A stretch of DNA of 64,000 bases, from positions 127,619-191,618 of the forward strand of contig NZ_LMDH01000001.1 in NCBI RefSeq assembly GCF_001425755.1, in the 5' to 3' direction. The notes beneath the pieces are model-generated. The model worked only from the letters and a program-made list of their open reading frames with translations, did no database searches and had not been told where the DNA came from. Each line of letters begins with the position of its first letter. The first letter of the stretch is position 1. Both the position numbers and the translations under genes were made by a program. Shown in pieces: positions 55,362-63,017 of this stretch. Source of the DNA: Aeromicrobium sp. Root344. Lineage in GTDB: Bacteria > Actinomycetota > Actinomycetes > Propionibacteriales > Nocardioidaceae.

Positions 55362-55562
55362 ATGTACATCGGTGGATCCATTTTCCTTCTCGCCCTCGGC
55401 GCGATCCTGGCATTCGCGGTGCAGGACAACATCCAGGAGGTCGAGCTCACGACCGTGGGCTACATCCTCATGGCCGCCGGCGCGCTCGGCATCGTGGTCA
55501 GCCTGATCATCAACGGTCAGCGAACCCAGGGTCGACGCGACGACCTGCCGCCTCCGCGCTGA
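55362..55562 (+). CDS. Small two-helix membrane protein (DUF6458-like)
   Basis: 66 residues: MYIGGSIFLLALGAILAFAV, then EVELTTVGYILMAAGALGIVVSLI and a polar, basic/Pro tail. This start and layout match a small actinobacterial family (DUF6458, from memory) of unknown function. AAAGGTG lies upstream of the ATG. Its 3' end overlaps the MFS gene on the other strand by 53 nt. Confidence 0.85.
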   Translation: MYIGGSIFLLALGAILAFAVQDNIQEVELTTVGYILMAAGALGIVVSLIINGQRTQGRRDDLPPPR

Positions 55563-56787
55563 CCGGGTCGCGCACGAGGAACAGCGGGGCGGCGAGTGCC
55601 AGGACGACACCACCGATCACCATCGAGGTGCCGGTGGACGATCCGGACGCGATCGCGCCCAGCGTGATGGCGCCAACCGCCGCCGACGACTGGAACGCCA
55701 TCGAGGCCAGCGACAGCGCCGTCGCCCGGTTGCGGTTGCTGACCTGCTCGTGCAGCAGCGTCTCGTAGATCGCGCCGGCGGCGGAGTGCACCGCGTACGT
55801 CGCGAAGAACCCGATGATCAAGCCCGCCGGACCGCCGGCGAGCCCCATCGCCACGACGGTCGCGCCCTGGAGGACCCGCAACGCGACCGAGACCTGGGTC
55901 ATCGTCCACCGGCTGACCAGGAACGGCACCGCTGCCGCACCGAGGGCGGACACTCCCCACGCGGCCGCCGTGACCGGGCCCATGACCGACGCCGTGAGGT
56001 CGCGATCGTCGAACAGCTCGGAGAGCCTGATCGGCATGAACGACTCGAATGCGACGATGCCGAAGCCCCAGAACACCTCGACCGCCACCAGCGCTCGCAG
56101 CACGCGTGATCCCCACATCAGGCGCAACCCGGCCACGATCGTCTGCGGAGTGGCGCGCACCGAGTCGAGCACTCCGCCGTGCCGGTCCGAACGGTCCTCG
56201 TGCATCAGCAGCGCGGCCGCGACGATCTGCACACAGCCAAGGACAGCCGCAATCACGAACGGAGCCGTGAGAGCCGCCTCGCGGTCCACCGGCAGCCAAG
56301 CGATGACCGCCCCGGAGAGGACGGCGCCCGTCGCGATCGAGACGCCGAGGACGCTGGCATAGCCCGACAGGCCTCGAGCGACCACGACGGCCGGCTCGGC
56401 GATCGTCTTGTCGTCGTGCACTGCATCGACGAACCACGAGTTGAGCGGCCCGCTGTCAAGCGCCCGGAAGGTCCCGGCCAGGCCGTACGCCAGGGCGAAT
56501 GCCAGCACCGAGTGGGCGAGCGAGGACGTGACGTAGGACGCGACAGCCACCGCGGCCGACGCGAGGTACACGGGCTTGCGACCCAACGCATCGGTGAATC
56601 CCCCGGTGGGCAGCTCGAGCAGCAGCACGACGATGCCCTGGACCGCCGCGACCCGGCCGTACTCGGCGATCGTGAGCCCACGCTCGAGCGGCAGCAACGC
56701 GACGACGGGCACGATGAAACCGGTCGGCAACCAGCGCAGTGCCGTCAGCAGCCAGAACCGGTTGCGCAGGCTCATTCTCGCGCTCAT
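55510..56787 (-). CDS. MFS transporter
   Basis: 425 residues, twelve predicted helices. The loop 2-3 motif is GGFTDALGRKPVYLAS, matching the MFS G-x-x-x-D-x-x-G-R-[KR] signature. Substrate unknown; the pairing with a repressor-type gene suggests an inducible efflux pump. Its ATG overlaps the regulator stop (ATGA), so the regulator-transporter pair is cotranscribed from the promoter at 57312. Confidence 0.9.
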   Translation of the reverse strand: MSARMSLRNRFWLLTALRWLPTGFIVPVVALLPLERGLTIAEYGRVAAVQGIVVLLLELPTGGFTDALGRKPVYLASAAVAVASYVTSSLAHSVLAFALAYGLAGTFRALDSGPLNSWFVDAVHDDKTIAEPAVVVARGLSGYASVLGVSIATGAVLSGAVIAWLPVDREAALTAPFVIAAVLGCVQIVAAALLMHEDRSDRHGGVLDSVRATPQTIVAGLRLMWGSRVLRALVAVEVFWGFGIVAFESFMPIRLSELFDDRDLTASVMGPVTAAAWGVSALGAAAVPFLVSRWTMTQVSVALRVLQGATVVAMGLAGGPAGLIIGFFATYAVHSAAGAIYETLLHEQVSNRNRATALSLASMAFQSSAAVGAITLGAIASGSSTGTSMVIGGVVLALAAPLFLVRDPVSAEAAGRRVDPGFADR

Positions 56788-57305
56788 GCGCGCGGGAGGA
56801 TCAGCGCGTGCAGCGTCACCCGTTCGGAACCGTGCTTGCCCGCGTAGCGCTGCACGACGGCGAGGATGTCCTGCTCGAGCGCCTCGACGTCCTGAGGATC
56901 GAGCGACAGTGCGTAGTCGCTCATGCCGAGGCCGGGCCGGTGCTCGGTCCAGCGCTCGAGGTCCTCACGAAGGTGCTCCTCCTGGCGCCGGCGCACGACG
57001 TCGAGGTACTCCCGCCCGCCGTCGAGGCTCGCGAGCGTCGCGGGGTAGGTCGTGAGGTCGTACAGCGATTTCCAGCGCCGCTCACGACCGGACGGCTGCT
57101 CGTCGGCATCGCTGACGAACCCGAATCGCTCGAGCTGCCGCAGGTGGTAGGACGTCGACCCACTCGACTCGCCGAGCTCGCGCGCCAGCTCCGACGCGGT
57201 CGAGGGACCCAGGCGGCGCAGCGCGCCGAGCACCTGCATCCGGAGCGGGTGCGAGACCGCCTTGAGCGTGTCGAGGTCCTCGACGACCTTGTTGGTGAGG
57301 GTCAT
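56784..57305 (-). CDS. ArsR-type winged-helix regulator
   Basis: 173 residues. DNA-binding part: LKAVSHPLRMQVLGALRRLGPSTASELARELGESSGSTSYHLRQLERFGFV (key parts LKAVSHPLRMQVL and SGSTSYHLRQLE), followed by a basic wing GRERRWK and a longer C-terminal helical domain of unknown ligand. It should control itself and the coupled MFS gene through the two palindromes just upstream. TAGTGT 6 nt before the ATG suggests a leaderless mRNA. Confidence 0.9.
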   Translation of the reverse strand: MTLTNKVVEDLDTLKAVSHPLRMQVLGALRRLGPSTASELARELGESSGSTSYHLRQLERFGFVSDADEQPSGRERRWKSLYDLTTYPATLASLDGGREYLDVVRRRQEEHLREDLERWTEHRPGLGMSDYALSLDPQDVEALEQDILAVVQRYAGKHGSERVTLHALILPRA

Positions 57306-57311
57306 GCCCTC

Positions 57312-57317
57312 ACACTA
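57312..57317 (-). promoter_or_regulatory. -10 element of the ArsR-MFS operon (leaderless)
   Basis: TAGTGT on the minus strand, 6 nt before the ATG. A -35-like TTGCAA lies 17 nt upstream, inside the tandem operator. Confidence 0.6.
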
Positions 57318-57321
57318 CGAC

Positions 57322-57353
57322 TGCAAAGATATCTTTGCAAACACTTCTTTGCA
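57322..57353. promoter_or_regulatory. Tandem overlapping palindromic operator of the ArsR-type regulator
   Basis: Palindrome A, TGCAAAGATATCTTTGCA (57322-57339), is perfect over 18 bp. Palindrome B, TGCAAACACTTCTTTGCA (57336-57353), has identical arms TGCAAA/TTTGCA. They share 4 bp and cover the -35 and spacer of the regulator promoter. Confidence 0.8.
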
Positions 57354-57354
57354 G

Positions 57355-58470
57355 TCAGGCGGCCAACGCTTCCGCGCGGGCCGGCAGCAGCAAGGCCGAG
57401 TCGCCGAACTCGTGCCAGTGATAGCCCGCTTCGACCGCGGCGTCGTACGCCCTCTGGGTCAGGCGTGGCCCGGCGACAGCCTCCACGAGCAGCAGGTGCG
57501 ATGCCGCCGGGTCGTGCCAGCCGGTGATGAGCCCGTCGACGACGCGTGGGGGCGCGTCGCGGGTGATGACACGCTCGGTCCAGCCGGAGCTCGCCTCGAC
57601 CACAGCGCGCCCCGGTGCCCCGCGCACGGCCGACTCCAGCGCTCGCGTGACGGTGGTGCCGACGGCGATGACCCGCCCTCCCCCGGCCCTCGTCGCGTTG
57701 ACGAGCCGGGCCGCCGGTTCGCTGACCTCGAACCACTCCGGCTGCGGGGCCTCGCCGGCCTCCTGCGACGAGACGCCGGTGTGCAGCAGGATCGGGGCGA
57801 TCGCGATGCCACGCGAGACCAGGCGGGTCACCACGTCCGGCGTGAACGGCCGGGCCGCGCTCGGCATCTCGGCGCTGCCGGGTGTCGTGCCGAAGATCGT
57901 CCGGTAGTCCTCGATCGGGTAGCGCCGGTCCAAGTAGCCGTACGCGATCGGACGACCGAGACTCGCCAACACGTCAGGCAGCGCGGCCTGTCCGGCGTAG
58001 CTGGCTCGCCAGAGCCGGTTGCCGTGGCCGGTCGGCGACGAGCTCTCACGCGGGTACGGCTCGAGCAGGGTGAGCTCCGCACCCGGGGCCGCCAGCACCA
58101 ATGTCTGTCCCGCAGCGGCGTCGAGCACGGCCCATGCGGCGTCGGGTGCCGTGCGGACCTCGACGACCCACGTGCCGTCCCGCAGGTCGGTCGCCACGTG
58201 CACGACGACGTCGCCGGTGGAGGCCCCCACGCCTGACAGCACGGCGTCGAGCTCGCCCGCGACGGTCTGCGACGCGTTCACCACGACCAGGTCACCGGGC
58301 TCGAGGTGGTCTGCAAGGTCGCCGAACCTGGCATGCGTCACGCGGTCGCCGTGCGCGACCAGTAGACGTACGTCGTCGCGGCGCATCCCACGTGCCTCCG
58401 CCGGCGACGGAGCGGTGCGCTCGCCCGGCGGTGAGAACATCGTCAACGGCGCGATGTCGATCCGCGTCAT
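57355..58470 (-). CDS. QueA-like S-adenosylmethionine:tRNA ribosyltransferase-isomerase paralogue
   Basis: 371 residues from the ATG at 58468-58470. The fold matches QueA, the queuosine-pathway enzyme that transfers and isomerises ribose from SAM: GDLVVVNASQTVAGEL, RPIAYGYLDRRYPIEDYRTIF, WFEVSEPAARLVNATRAGGGRVIAVGTTVTRALES, HLLLVEAVAGPR. Key places differ from textbook QueA: NASQTVAGEL for NDTRVIPARL, and LLHTGVSSQ for TLHVGAGTF. No tgt or queG is nearby. It follows an SDR gene by one base. Probably a paralogue with another substrate. Confidence 0.82.
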   Translation of the reverse strand: MTRIDIAPLTMFSPPGERTAPSPAEARGMRRDDVRLLVAHGDRVTHARFGDLADHLEPGDLVVVNASQTVAGELDAVLSGVGASTGDVVVHVATDLRDGTWVVEVRTAPDAAWAVLDAAAGQTLVLAAPGAELTLLEPYPRESSSPTGHGNRLWRASYAGQAALPDVLASLGRPIAYGYLDRRYPIEDYRTIFGTTPGSAEMPSAARPFTPDVVTRLVSRGIAIAPILLHTGVSSQEAGEAPQPEWFEVSEPAARLVNATRAGGGRVIAVGTTVTRALESAVRGAPGRAVVEASSGWTERVITRDAPPRVVDGLITGWHDPAASHLLLVEAVAGPRLTQRAYDAAVEAGYHWHEFGDSALLLPARAEALAA

Positions 58471-58471
58471 G

Positions 58472-59158
58472 TCATGCCCCAGCTCGGGCCGGGACGAGGT
58501 CGGACGCCTGATAGCGCCCGCTCGGTGGGCGGTCGTCGAGCAGTGCCAGGAAGCCCGGGACGACCGACTCCGGGAGGGGTCGGTCCGAGATGTCCTGGCC
58601 GGGGAACGCATCTTGGTGCATCTGCGTCCGCATGTCGCCGGGATCGACGGTCCACCACCGGATGTCGGGCTCCTCGACCGCAAGAGTGAGGGTGAGGTGC
58701 TCGAGTGCTGCCTTGCTGGCCGCGTACGCACCCCACGTCTCGTAGTGGTCAGCCGCCGCGTCCGACGTGATGTTGATGACGGCACCGCCGACGTGCAGCG
58801 CGGGCCAGAGCGCGCGGGTCAGCGCGACCGGCCCGACCACGTTGGTCTCCCAGACGTCGCGCAGCACCTGGTCGTCCAGGGCGAGGACCGGCGCCAGCGG
58901 GCTCACGCCCAACGTGCTCGCGTTGTTCACGAGCAGGTCGAGGCCGCCGCCGGTCGTCTCGACGAGCAACGCCCGATGTCCGGGGTCGGTGACGTCGCCG
59001 GCGACGGGCCGGACCCGGTCACCCGCCTGCCGCGCAGCAGCGTTGAGGCGCGTCTCGTCGCGTCCGGTGATGACGACGTCCCAGTCGCGCTCCGCCAAAC
59101 CGGTGGCGAGCGCCAGGCCGAGACCGGCGGAGCCGCCGGTGATGAGTGCACGAGGCAT
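58472..59158 (-). CDS. Short-chain dehydrogenase/reductase
   Basis: 228 residues. Cofactor loop TGGSAGLGLALATGL, NNAS motif in LVNNASTLGVS, catalytic Ser in INITSDAAAD and YXXXK in WGAYAASKAALEHLTL. NAD(P)-dependent oxidoreductase of unknown substrate. AAGGAG precedes the ATG. Cotranscribed with the QueA-like gene, one base apart. A MerR-like operator lies about 40-60 nt upstream. Confidence 0.9.
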   Translation of the reverse strand: MPRALITGGSAGLGLALATGLAERDWDVVITGRDETRLNAAARQAGDRVRPVAGDVTDPGHRALLVETTGGGLDLLVNNASTLGVSPLAPVLALDDQVLRDVWETNVVGPVALTRALWPALHVGGAVINITSDAAADHYETWGAYAASKAALEHLTLTLAVEEPDIRWWTVDPGDMRTQMHQDAFPGQDISDRPLPESVVPGFLALLDDRPPSGRYQASDLVPARAGA

Positions 59159-59198
59159 GAGGTTCTCCTTGGTGATGTCCGATGCACATCAGCCAACA

Positions 59199-59218
59199 AC
59201 CTCAACAATGGTTGAGGT
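59199..59218. promoter_or_regulatory. MerR-like operator upstream of the SDR-QueA-like operon
   Basis: ACCTCAACAATGGTTGAGGT: perfect 8-bp arms around AATG. On the minus strand it directly follows TTGACC (59216-59221), placing it in the spacer after a -35 box, as with MerR/SoxR-type activators. No merR gene is in the window. Confidence 0.65.
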
Positions 59219-59230
59219 CAACCCCGTGGT

Positions 59231-59641
59231 TCAACCGACCTTGCCGGCGAGCACGCAATAGGTGAAGAAGATGACGCCGAGCAGCAGCCCGACGTGTCCG
59301 AGGATCGACAGGTACGGGCCTTCAGCCCAGCTGTCGTCGACGGCCGGCGCTGCGTGCTTGCCGGCGCCGGGCAACCAGCGCGCAAGGATCAGGATGCCGA
59401 CCACGACCTCGACCCACCAGACGACCAGCGCGACGAGGCCAACCGGGTCGCTGGGCGACGTGAGGTAGTAGATCCACACGACGAGCGCCGTCACGCCGAG
59501 CACCGTGTGTGCGTTGAGGATCGTCCCGGGGATCTGGGCGTGACCCGGTTGCCGGCCCGTCGCGGACAGCCGCATGCGCGTCAGGAGCACCACGACAGCG
59601 GCGAGGGCCGTCAGCATCCACAGCACGTTGTCGAGTTCCAC
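59231..59641 (-). CDS. Small four-helix membrane protein, unknown function
   Basis: 136 residues from the GTG at 59639-59641. Helices: LDNVLWMLTALAAVVVLLT, TVLGVTALVVWIYYLT, LVALVVWWVEVVVGILILA and YLSILGHVGLLLGVIFFTYCVL. No family recognised. A much longer open frame upstream is non-coding shadow. CACGAT lies 6 nt before the GTG, one base off the leaderless -10 pattern. Its stop lies about 13 nt beyond the operator of the SDR gene. Confidence 0.7.
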   Translation of the reverse strand: MELDNVLWMLTALAAVVVLLTRMRLSATGRQPGHAQIPGTILNAHTVLGVTALVVWIYYLTSPSDPVGLVALVVWWVEVVVGILILARWLPGAGKHAAPAVDDSWAEGPYLSILGHVGLLLGVIFFTYCVLAGKVG

Positions 59642-59700
59642 GCGTGCATCGTGGCACAGGTCGAGGTCCACGGGATACTGCCAGGACGACTGGCAGAGGC

Positions 59701-60087
59701 TCAGGCGCCGGGCAGCGATCCCGCCTCGAGGGGCGTGGAGTGACGTCGCCAGACCCGCCATCCCGGGCCTGTCCTCAGCCAGGTGTCGCCGATGATGAAT
59801 GTCCCGCTGCGGTCCTCGCCGAGCACCGTGGCCCGCATCCGGACCCGGCGCAGCACCGACCCGATGTCGGCACTCGAGTCGCGAACGTCCTCCTCGACGG
59901 CCCACTCGTGGACGACGTACGCGTCGAGGGTCTGCAACCAGCGTGCGCGCGGCATGACGGCTGCCGTCGGGTGCACGAGCACCAGCGCGAAATCGGGGTG
60001 CAGGATGCGCTCGGCGACCTCGTGGTCCCGTTGGTTGACCGCGCGGTCGAAGTCCGCGCAGGCGGTGTCGAGCTCGGTGTCGGTCAT
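59701..60087 (-). CDS. NTF2-like / SnoaL-type protein (DUF4440-like)
   Basis: 128 residues of the cone-shaped NTF2 fold: opening helix TELDTACADFDRAVNQRDHEVAERILHPDFALV (key part RDHEVAERILHPDF), then strands DAYVVHEWAVEEDVRD, VRMRATVLGEDRSGTFIIGDTWLRTGPGWRVWRRH. Members serve as enzymes or binding domains; no substrate can be named. Confidence 0.82.
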   Translation of the reverse strand: MTDTELDTACADFDRAVNQRDHEVAERILHPDFALVLVHPTAAVMPRARWLQTLDAYVVHEWAVEEDVRDSSADIGSVLRRVRMRATVLGEDRSGTFIIGDTWLRTGPGWRVWRRHSTPLEAGSLPGA

Positions 60088-60129
60088 GATCGATCATCGC
60101 ACCGTACGGGTGCAGTCGTGCGACAACGG

Positions 60130-60591
60130 CTACTGCGGCTCGGAGACGTCCGCGACCTGCGCGTCCAGGACGCGAACCATGTCGTCGGCAGCCATCGTCA
60201 GCCCGACACCGTGCGCACCACCACCCAGTGAGATCGTCCCGTCGACGCGCTCGTCGACGACGACGGGCCAGGCGCGGAGCGAGCCGAACGGCGTGATCGT
60301 GCCGCGCTCGTAGCCCGTGGCCTCGAGCGCCACCGCCGCATCGGGCATCGACAGCCGGGAGACGCCCAGCAGCTGACGCAGCTTGGGCCACGAGATCGTC
60401 CGGTCGCCGGGCACCAGCACGAACAGGAAGTCGTCGTCCGCACGGCGTACGACCAGGCTCTTGACGAGCTGCCGTGGCTCGATGCCACGCGCGGCCGCCG
60501 CCTCGGCCAGTGACCCGACGGGCCCGTGCCGGGTCACCTCGTACGAGATCCCGGTGGCCGCAACAGCCGCGACAGCGCGCTCCTCGCTCAC
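60130..60591 (-). CDS. YbaK/EbsC-type aminoacyl-tRNA deacylase-like protein
   Basis: 153 residues from the GTG at 60589-60591. Family landmarks: YEVTRHGPVGSLAEAAAARGIEPRQLVKSLVV with the conserved Lys, FLFVLVPGDRTISWPKLRQLLG, and GYERGTITPFGSLRAWPVVVDERV. Homologues hydrolyse mischarged aminoacyl-tRNA such as Cys-tRNA(Pro). TACGCT lies 6 nt upstream of the GTG, so leaderless; a longer frame to 60636 is unlikely. Confidence 0.88.
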   Translation of the reverse strand: MSEERAVAAVAATGISYEVTRHGPVGSLAEAAAARGIEPRQLVKSLVVRRADDDFLFVLVPGDRTISWPKLRQLLGVSRLSMPDAAVALEATGYERGTITPFGSLRAWPVVVDERVDGTISLGGGAHGVGLTMAADDMVRVLDAQVADVSEPQ

Positions 60592-60597
60592 GCGTCG

Positions 60598-60603
60598 AGC
60601 GTA
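60598..60603 (-). promoter_or_regulatory. Putative -10 element (leaderless) of the YbaK-like gene
   Basis: TACGCT on the minus strand, 6 nt before the GTG start. Confidence 0.5.
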
Positions 60604-60663
60604 CGGCCCGGAACTCTCACCACAAGTTGAGCCCACTCACAGCGTTCCCATACCAACCCGGAC

Positions 60664-60685
60664 TTGAGTCGAAGACAGGACTCAA
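60664..60685. promoter_or_regulatory. Inverted repeat before the HtrA-like gene
   Basis: TTGAGTC, 8 nt, GACTCAA: perfect 7-bp arms, ending just before GAGGAG of the ribosome-binding site. Either an operator or a 5' leader hairpin. Confidence 0.45.
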
Positions 60686-60698
60686 CGAGGAGCACGCC

Positions 60699-61913
60699 AT
60701 GAACGACCAGCCAGGAACCACGCCCGAACCGCAGGAACAGCCCGAGTCGCCCCAGGCCCAGCCGCAGGCTCACGTACGCCCGCGCCGGCGGCCCGGCCGG
60801 TACGGCATCGCAGCGATGGCCGGTGCGGCGATCCTCGGCGTCTCGGGTCTCACCTACGCCGCGCAAGCCGGCAACGCCCCAACCGCCACGGCGTCAAAGA
60901 CGACGACCGGGCTGCCGACGCAGAGCCCGGCCGACCGCAACCTCTCGGTGCTGCCGCTGGATCGGCAGGCCGGGTCGATCGACCAGGCGGGCACCACCGA
61001 TGCCACGGCAGCGCAGGAGGCCGGCCTCGTCTACATCAACACGTCCGTTGACTACGGCGCCGGACAGGCCGCCGGCACCGGCATGATCCTGACGTCCGAC
61101 GGTGAGATCCTCACGAACCACCACGTCGTGGAAGGCGCGACCGCGATCACGGTCCAGGTCGTGTCGACCGGGAAGACCTACCAGGCAGCCGTCGTCGGCT
61201 ACGACTCGACGCACGACGTGGCCGTGCTGCAGCTCAAGGACGCGTCGGGGCTGACCACGATCAAGCCCGACACCTCCAGCGCCGTGGCGGTCGGTGACAA
61301 GGTCACCGGCGTGGGCAACGCGAACGGCGACGGCGGTGCGGCCAGCGCAGCCGCGGGAACCGTCGCAGCGATCGACAAGGCGATCACGGTGCAGTCCGAC
61401 GCCGGGTCCGGCCCCGAGCGGCTCAGCGGGCTGATCCAGGTGTCGGCCGACATCATCGCCGGGGACTCCGGCGGCGCACTCTACGACAGCGACGGCGAAG
61501 TCATCGGCATGGACACCGCAGCGTCCAGCGGCAGCGCCGACGTGACCGGCTACGCCATCCCGATCGGACAGGCACTGACGATCGCCGGCCAGATCGAGAG
61601 CGGCACCGAGAGCAGCACGGTGCACATCGGGTCGACCGGCTTCCTCGGCGTGCAGCTGGTGCCGGCTGCGTACCAGCAGGGCGGTGGCGCGGTGGTGGCC
61701 GGCACGGTTGCCGACTCGCCCGCTCGGGCCGCGGGCATCACCCAGGGCAGCACGATCACGCAGTTCAACGGCTCGTCGATCTCCTCGGCCGCCGACCTGT
61801 CCGCTGCCGTGGCCGCGGTCGACGCCGGGAAGACCGCAACCGTCTCGTGGACCGACGCCGCCGGCACCAGCCACACCGCGACGGTCACGCTGATCGCCGG
61901 CCCGATCGGTTGA
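60699..61913 (+). CDS. HtrA/DegP-like trypsin-type serine protease with PDZ domain
   Basis: 404 residues. Pro/Gln-rich cytoplasmic N terminus, basic RPRRRPGR, one membrane helix (IAAMAGAAILGVSGLTYAA, about 37-55), then an outer S1C protease domain with His142 (TNHHVV), Asp173 (STHDVAVLQL) and Ser257 (GDSGGALYD), and a C-terminal PDZ domain from about residue 300 (GFLGVQLVPA... PARAAGITQGSTITQFNG). Role: quality control or regulated proteolysis in the envelope, by family. GAGGAG lies before the ATG. Confidence 0.92.
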   Translation: MNDQPGTTPEPQEQPESPQAQPQAHVRPRRRPGRYGIAAMAGAAILGVSGLTYAAQAGNAPTATASKTTTGLPTQSPADRNLSVLPLDRQAGSIDQAGTTDATAAQEAGLVYINTSVDYGAGQAAGTGMILTSDGEILTNHHVVEGATAITVQVVSTGKTYQAAVVGYDSTHDVAVLQLKDASGLTTIKPDTSSAVAVGDKVTGVGNANGDGGAASAAAGTVAAIDKAITVQSDAGSGPERLSGLIQVSADIIAGDSGGALYDSDGEVIGMDTAASSGSADVTGYAIPIGQALTIAGQIESGTESSTVHIGSTGFLGVQLVPAAYQQGGGAVVAGTVADSPARAAGITQGSTITQFNGSSISSAADLSAAVAAVDAGKTATVSWTDAAGTSHTATVTLIAGPIG

Positions 61914-61950
61914 GTCACTGCCAGCAGCGAGGTCGCCCGCGGAGGGTCGG

Positions 61951-61956
61951 TAGCCT
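61951..61956 (+). promoter_or_regulatory. Putative -10 element (leaderless) of the GNAT-Nudix gene
   Basis: TAGCCT, 6 nt before the GTG at 61963. It lies inside a loose inverted repeat, GGAGGGTC (61941-61948) and GACCCTCC (61971-61978). Confidence 0.5.
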
Positions 61957-61962
61957 GAACGG

Positions 61963-62823
61963 GTGACCGAGACCCTCCGCGACGGCGACCTCGTGCTGGA
62001 GCCCACGTCGGGATCCGACGAGTTCACCGGGTTCGCGATCCTCCTCGAGGGCGAACGCGTCGGGACCGTCGCGTTGCGCGGCGAGGACGGGCGCACGGCG
62101 TCGATCCGCTGGAACGCCGGCACCGACAACGTCCCGATCGCGGTCAGGGCGCTTCGCCTCGCCCTGGCGTACGCCTTCGACGACCTCGGTATGACGCGGG
62201 TCGAGGCGCGGATCCCCCTCGAGCGGCTGGGTGACGTCCGGGCCGCCTCGATCGCGGGCATGCGTCGTGAGGGCGTGCTCCGCGGCGCCGGCGACGATCC
62301 GGACCGCGCCCTGCTCGCCCGGATCGTCGACGACCCGGAGCCGCACAGCCGCGACGGGTTCATCGCGATCCTCAACGCCGGGCTGCCGACCAAGCGCGTC
62401 ATCAGCCAGGGCCTGCTGCGTGACGAGCGCGGCCGGGTGCTGCTGTGCGAGCTGACCTACAAGCAGGAGTGGGACCTGCCCGGCGGCGTCGTCGAGGTCG
62501 GCGAGGCCCCCTCGATCGGCCTCGGGCGTGAGCTCGAGGAGGAGCTGGGCGTCAAGGTCGAGGTGGGCGACCTGATCACGGTCAACTGGCTGCCGGCTTG
62601 GCGCGGCTGGGACGACGCCTGCATCTTCCTGTTCGACCTCGGCGTCGTCGACAGCTCGGTGACCGAGGACATGACGTTGCAGGCCACCGAGATCAGGTCG
62701 GTGCGCTGGTGCGATCCCGAGGACGTGCGCGCGCACGCCGCCGCAGCCGCGATCGAGCTCCTCGAGGCCGTCGACGCCGGGTCCCTGCCGGCGTACCGCG
62801 AAGCCCCCAAGGCTGCGGAGTAG
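61963..62823 (+). CDS. Fusion of a GNAT-like domain and a Nudix hydrolase
   Basis: 286 residues. The first 125 resemble a short RimJ-type GNAT acetyltransferase (ALRLALAYAFDDLGMTRVEARI, ASIAGMRREGVLRGAG) but the N-terminal half is reduced. Residues about 140-270 are a Nudix hydrolase; the Nudix box is GGVVEVGEAPSIGLGRELEEELGV (core RELEEELG), all metal-ligand Glu present. Nudix enzymes cleave nucleoside-diphosphate-linked compounds; the substrate is unknown. GTG start, leaderless. Confidence 0.88.
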   Translation: MTETLRDGDLVLEPTSGSDEFTGFAILLEGERVGTVALRGEDGRTASIRWNAGTDNVPIAVRALRLALAYAFDDLGMTRVEARIPLERLGDVRAASIAGMRREGVLRGAGDDPDRALLARIVDDPEPHSRDGFIAILNAGLPTKRVISQGLLRDERGRVLLCELTYKQEWDLPGGVVEVGEAPSIGLGRELEEELGVKVEVGDLITVNWLPAWRGWDDACIFLFDLGVVDSSVTEDMTLQATEIRSVRWCDPEDVRAHAAAAAIELLEAVDAGSLPAYREAPKAAE

Positions 62824-62909
62824 CTACCCGCTGAGCGTGACAACGTGCAGGTTCGCTTGGGCGTGTCGCCGGCATGTCGTCACGCTCAGAGACGGCACCG
62901 GGCATGACA

Positions 62910-62937
62910 AAGGCCCGGGAGCAAGCTCCCGGGCCTT
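62910..62937. terminator. Strong bidirectional terminator
   Basis: AAGGCCCGGGAGC / GCTCCCGGGCCTT: 13-bp perfect stem with an AA centre, between the convergent GNAT-Nudix and cold-shock genes. A-rich on one side and T on the other. Confidence 0.85.
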
Positions 62938-62963
62938 CGAACTACTGAACTGAATCAGCGGGG

Positions 62964-62980
62964 TGAATCAGAGGGGACGG
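62964..62980. repeat. 17-bp direct repeat, distal copy of the cold-shock gene tail
   Basis: TGAATCAGAGGGGACGG, identical to 63014-63030, which covers the last codons and stop of the cold-shock gene. The copies are 50 bp apart. Confidence 0.75.
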
Positions 62981-62992
62981 CAAGCCGTCCCC
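62973..62992 (-). terminator. Hairpin downstream of the cold-shock gene
   Basis: GGGGACGGC AA GCCGTCCCC: 9-bp stem, 2-nt centre, 26 nt past the stop. One arm belongs to the duplicated gene tail. Likely terminator or mRNA 3' end structure. Confidence 0.6.
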
Positions 62993-63017
62993 AAGCTCTC
63001 GCGAGCCTGAACCTGAA

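Noticed and set aside
61941..61978. Inverted repeat GGAGGGTC / GACCCTCC as a terminator of the HtrA-like gene
   Set aside because: The 22-nt loop contains the next promoter and start codon, and the stem is only 8 bp. It is mentioned only as context.
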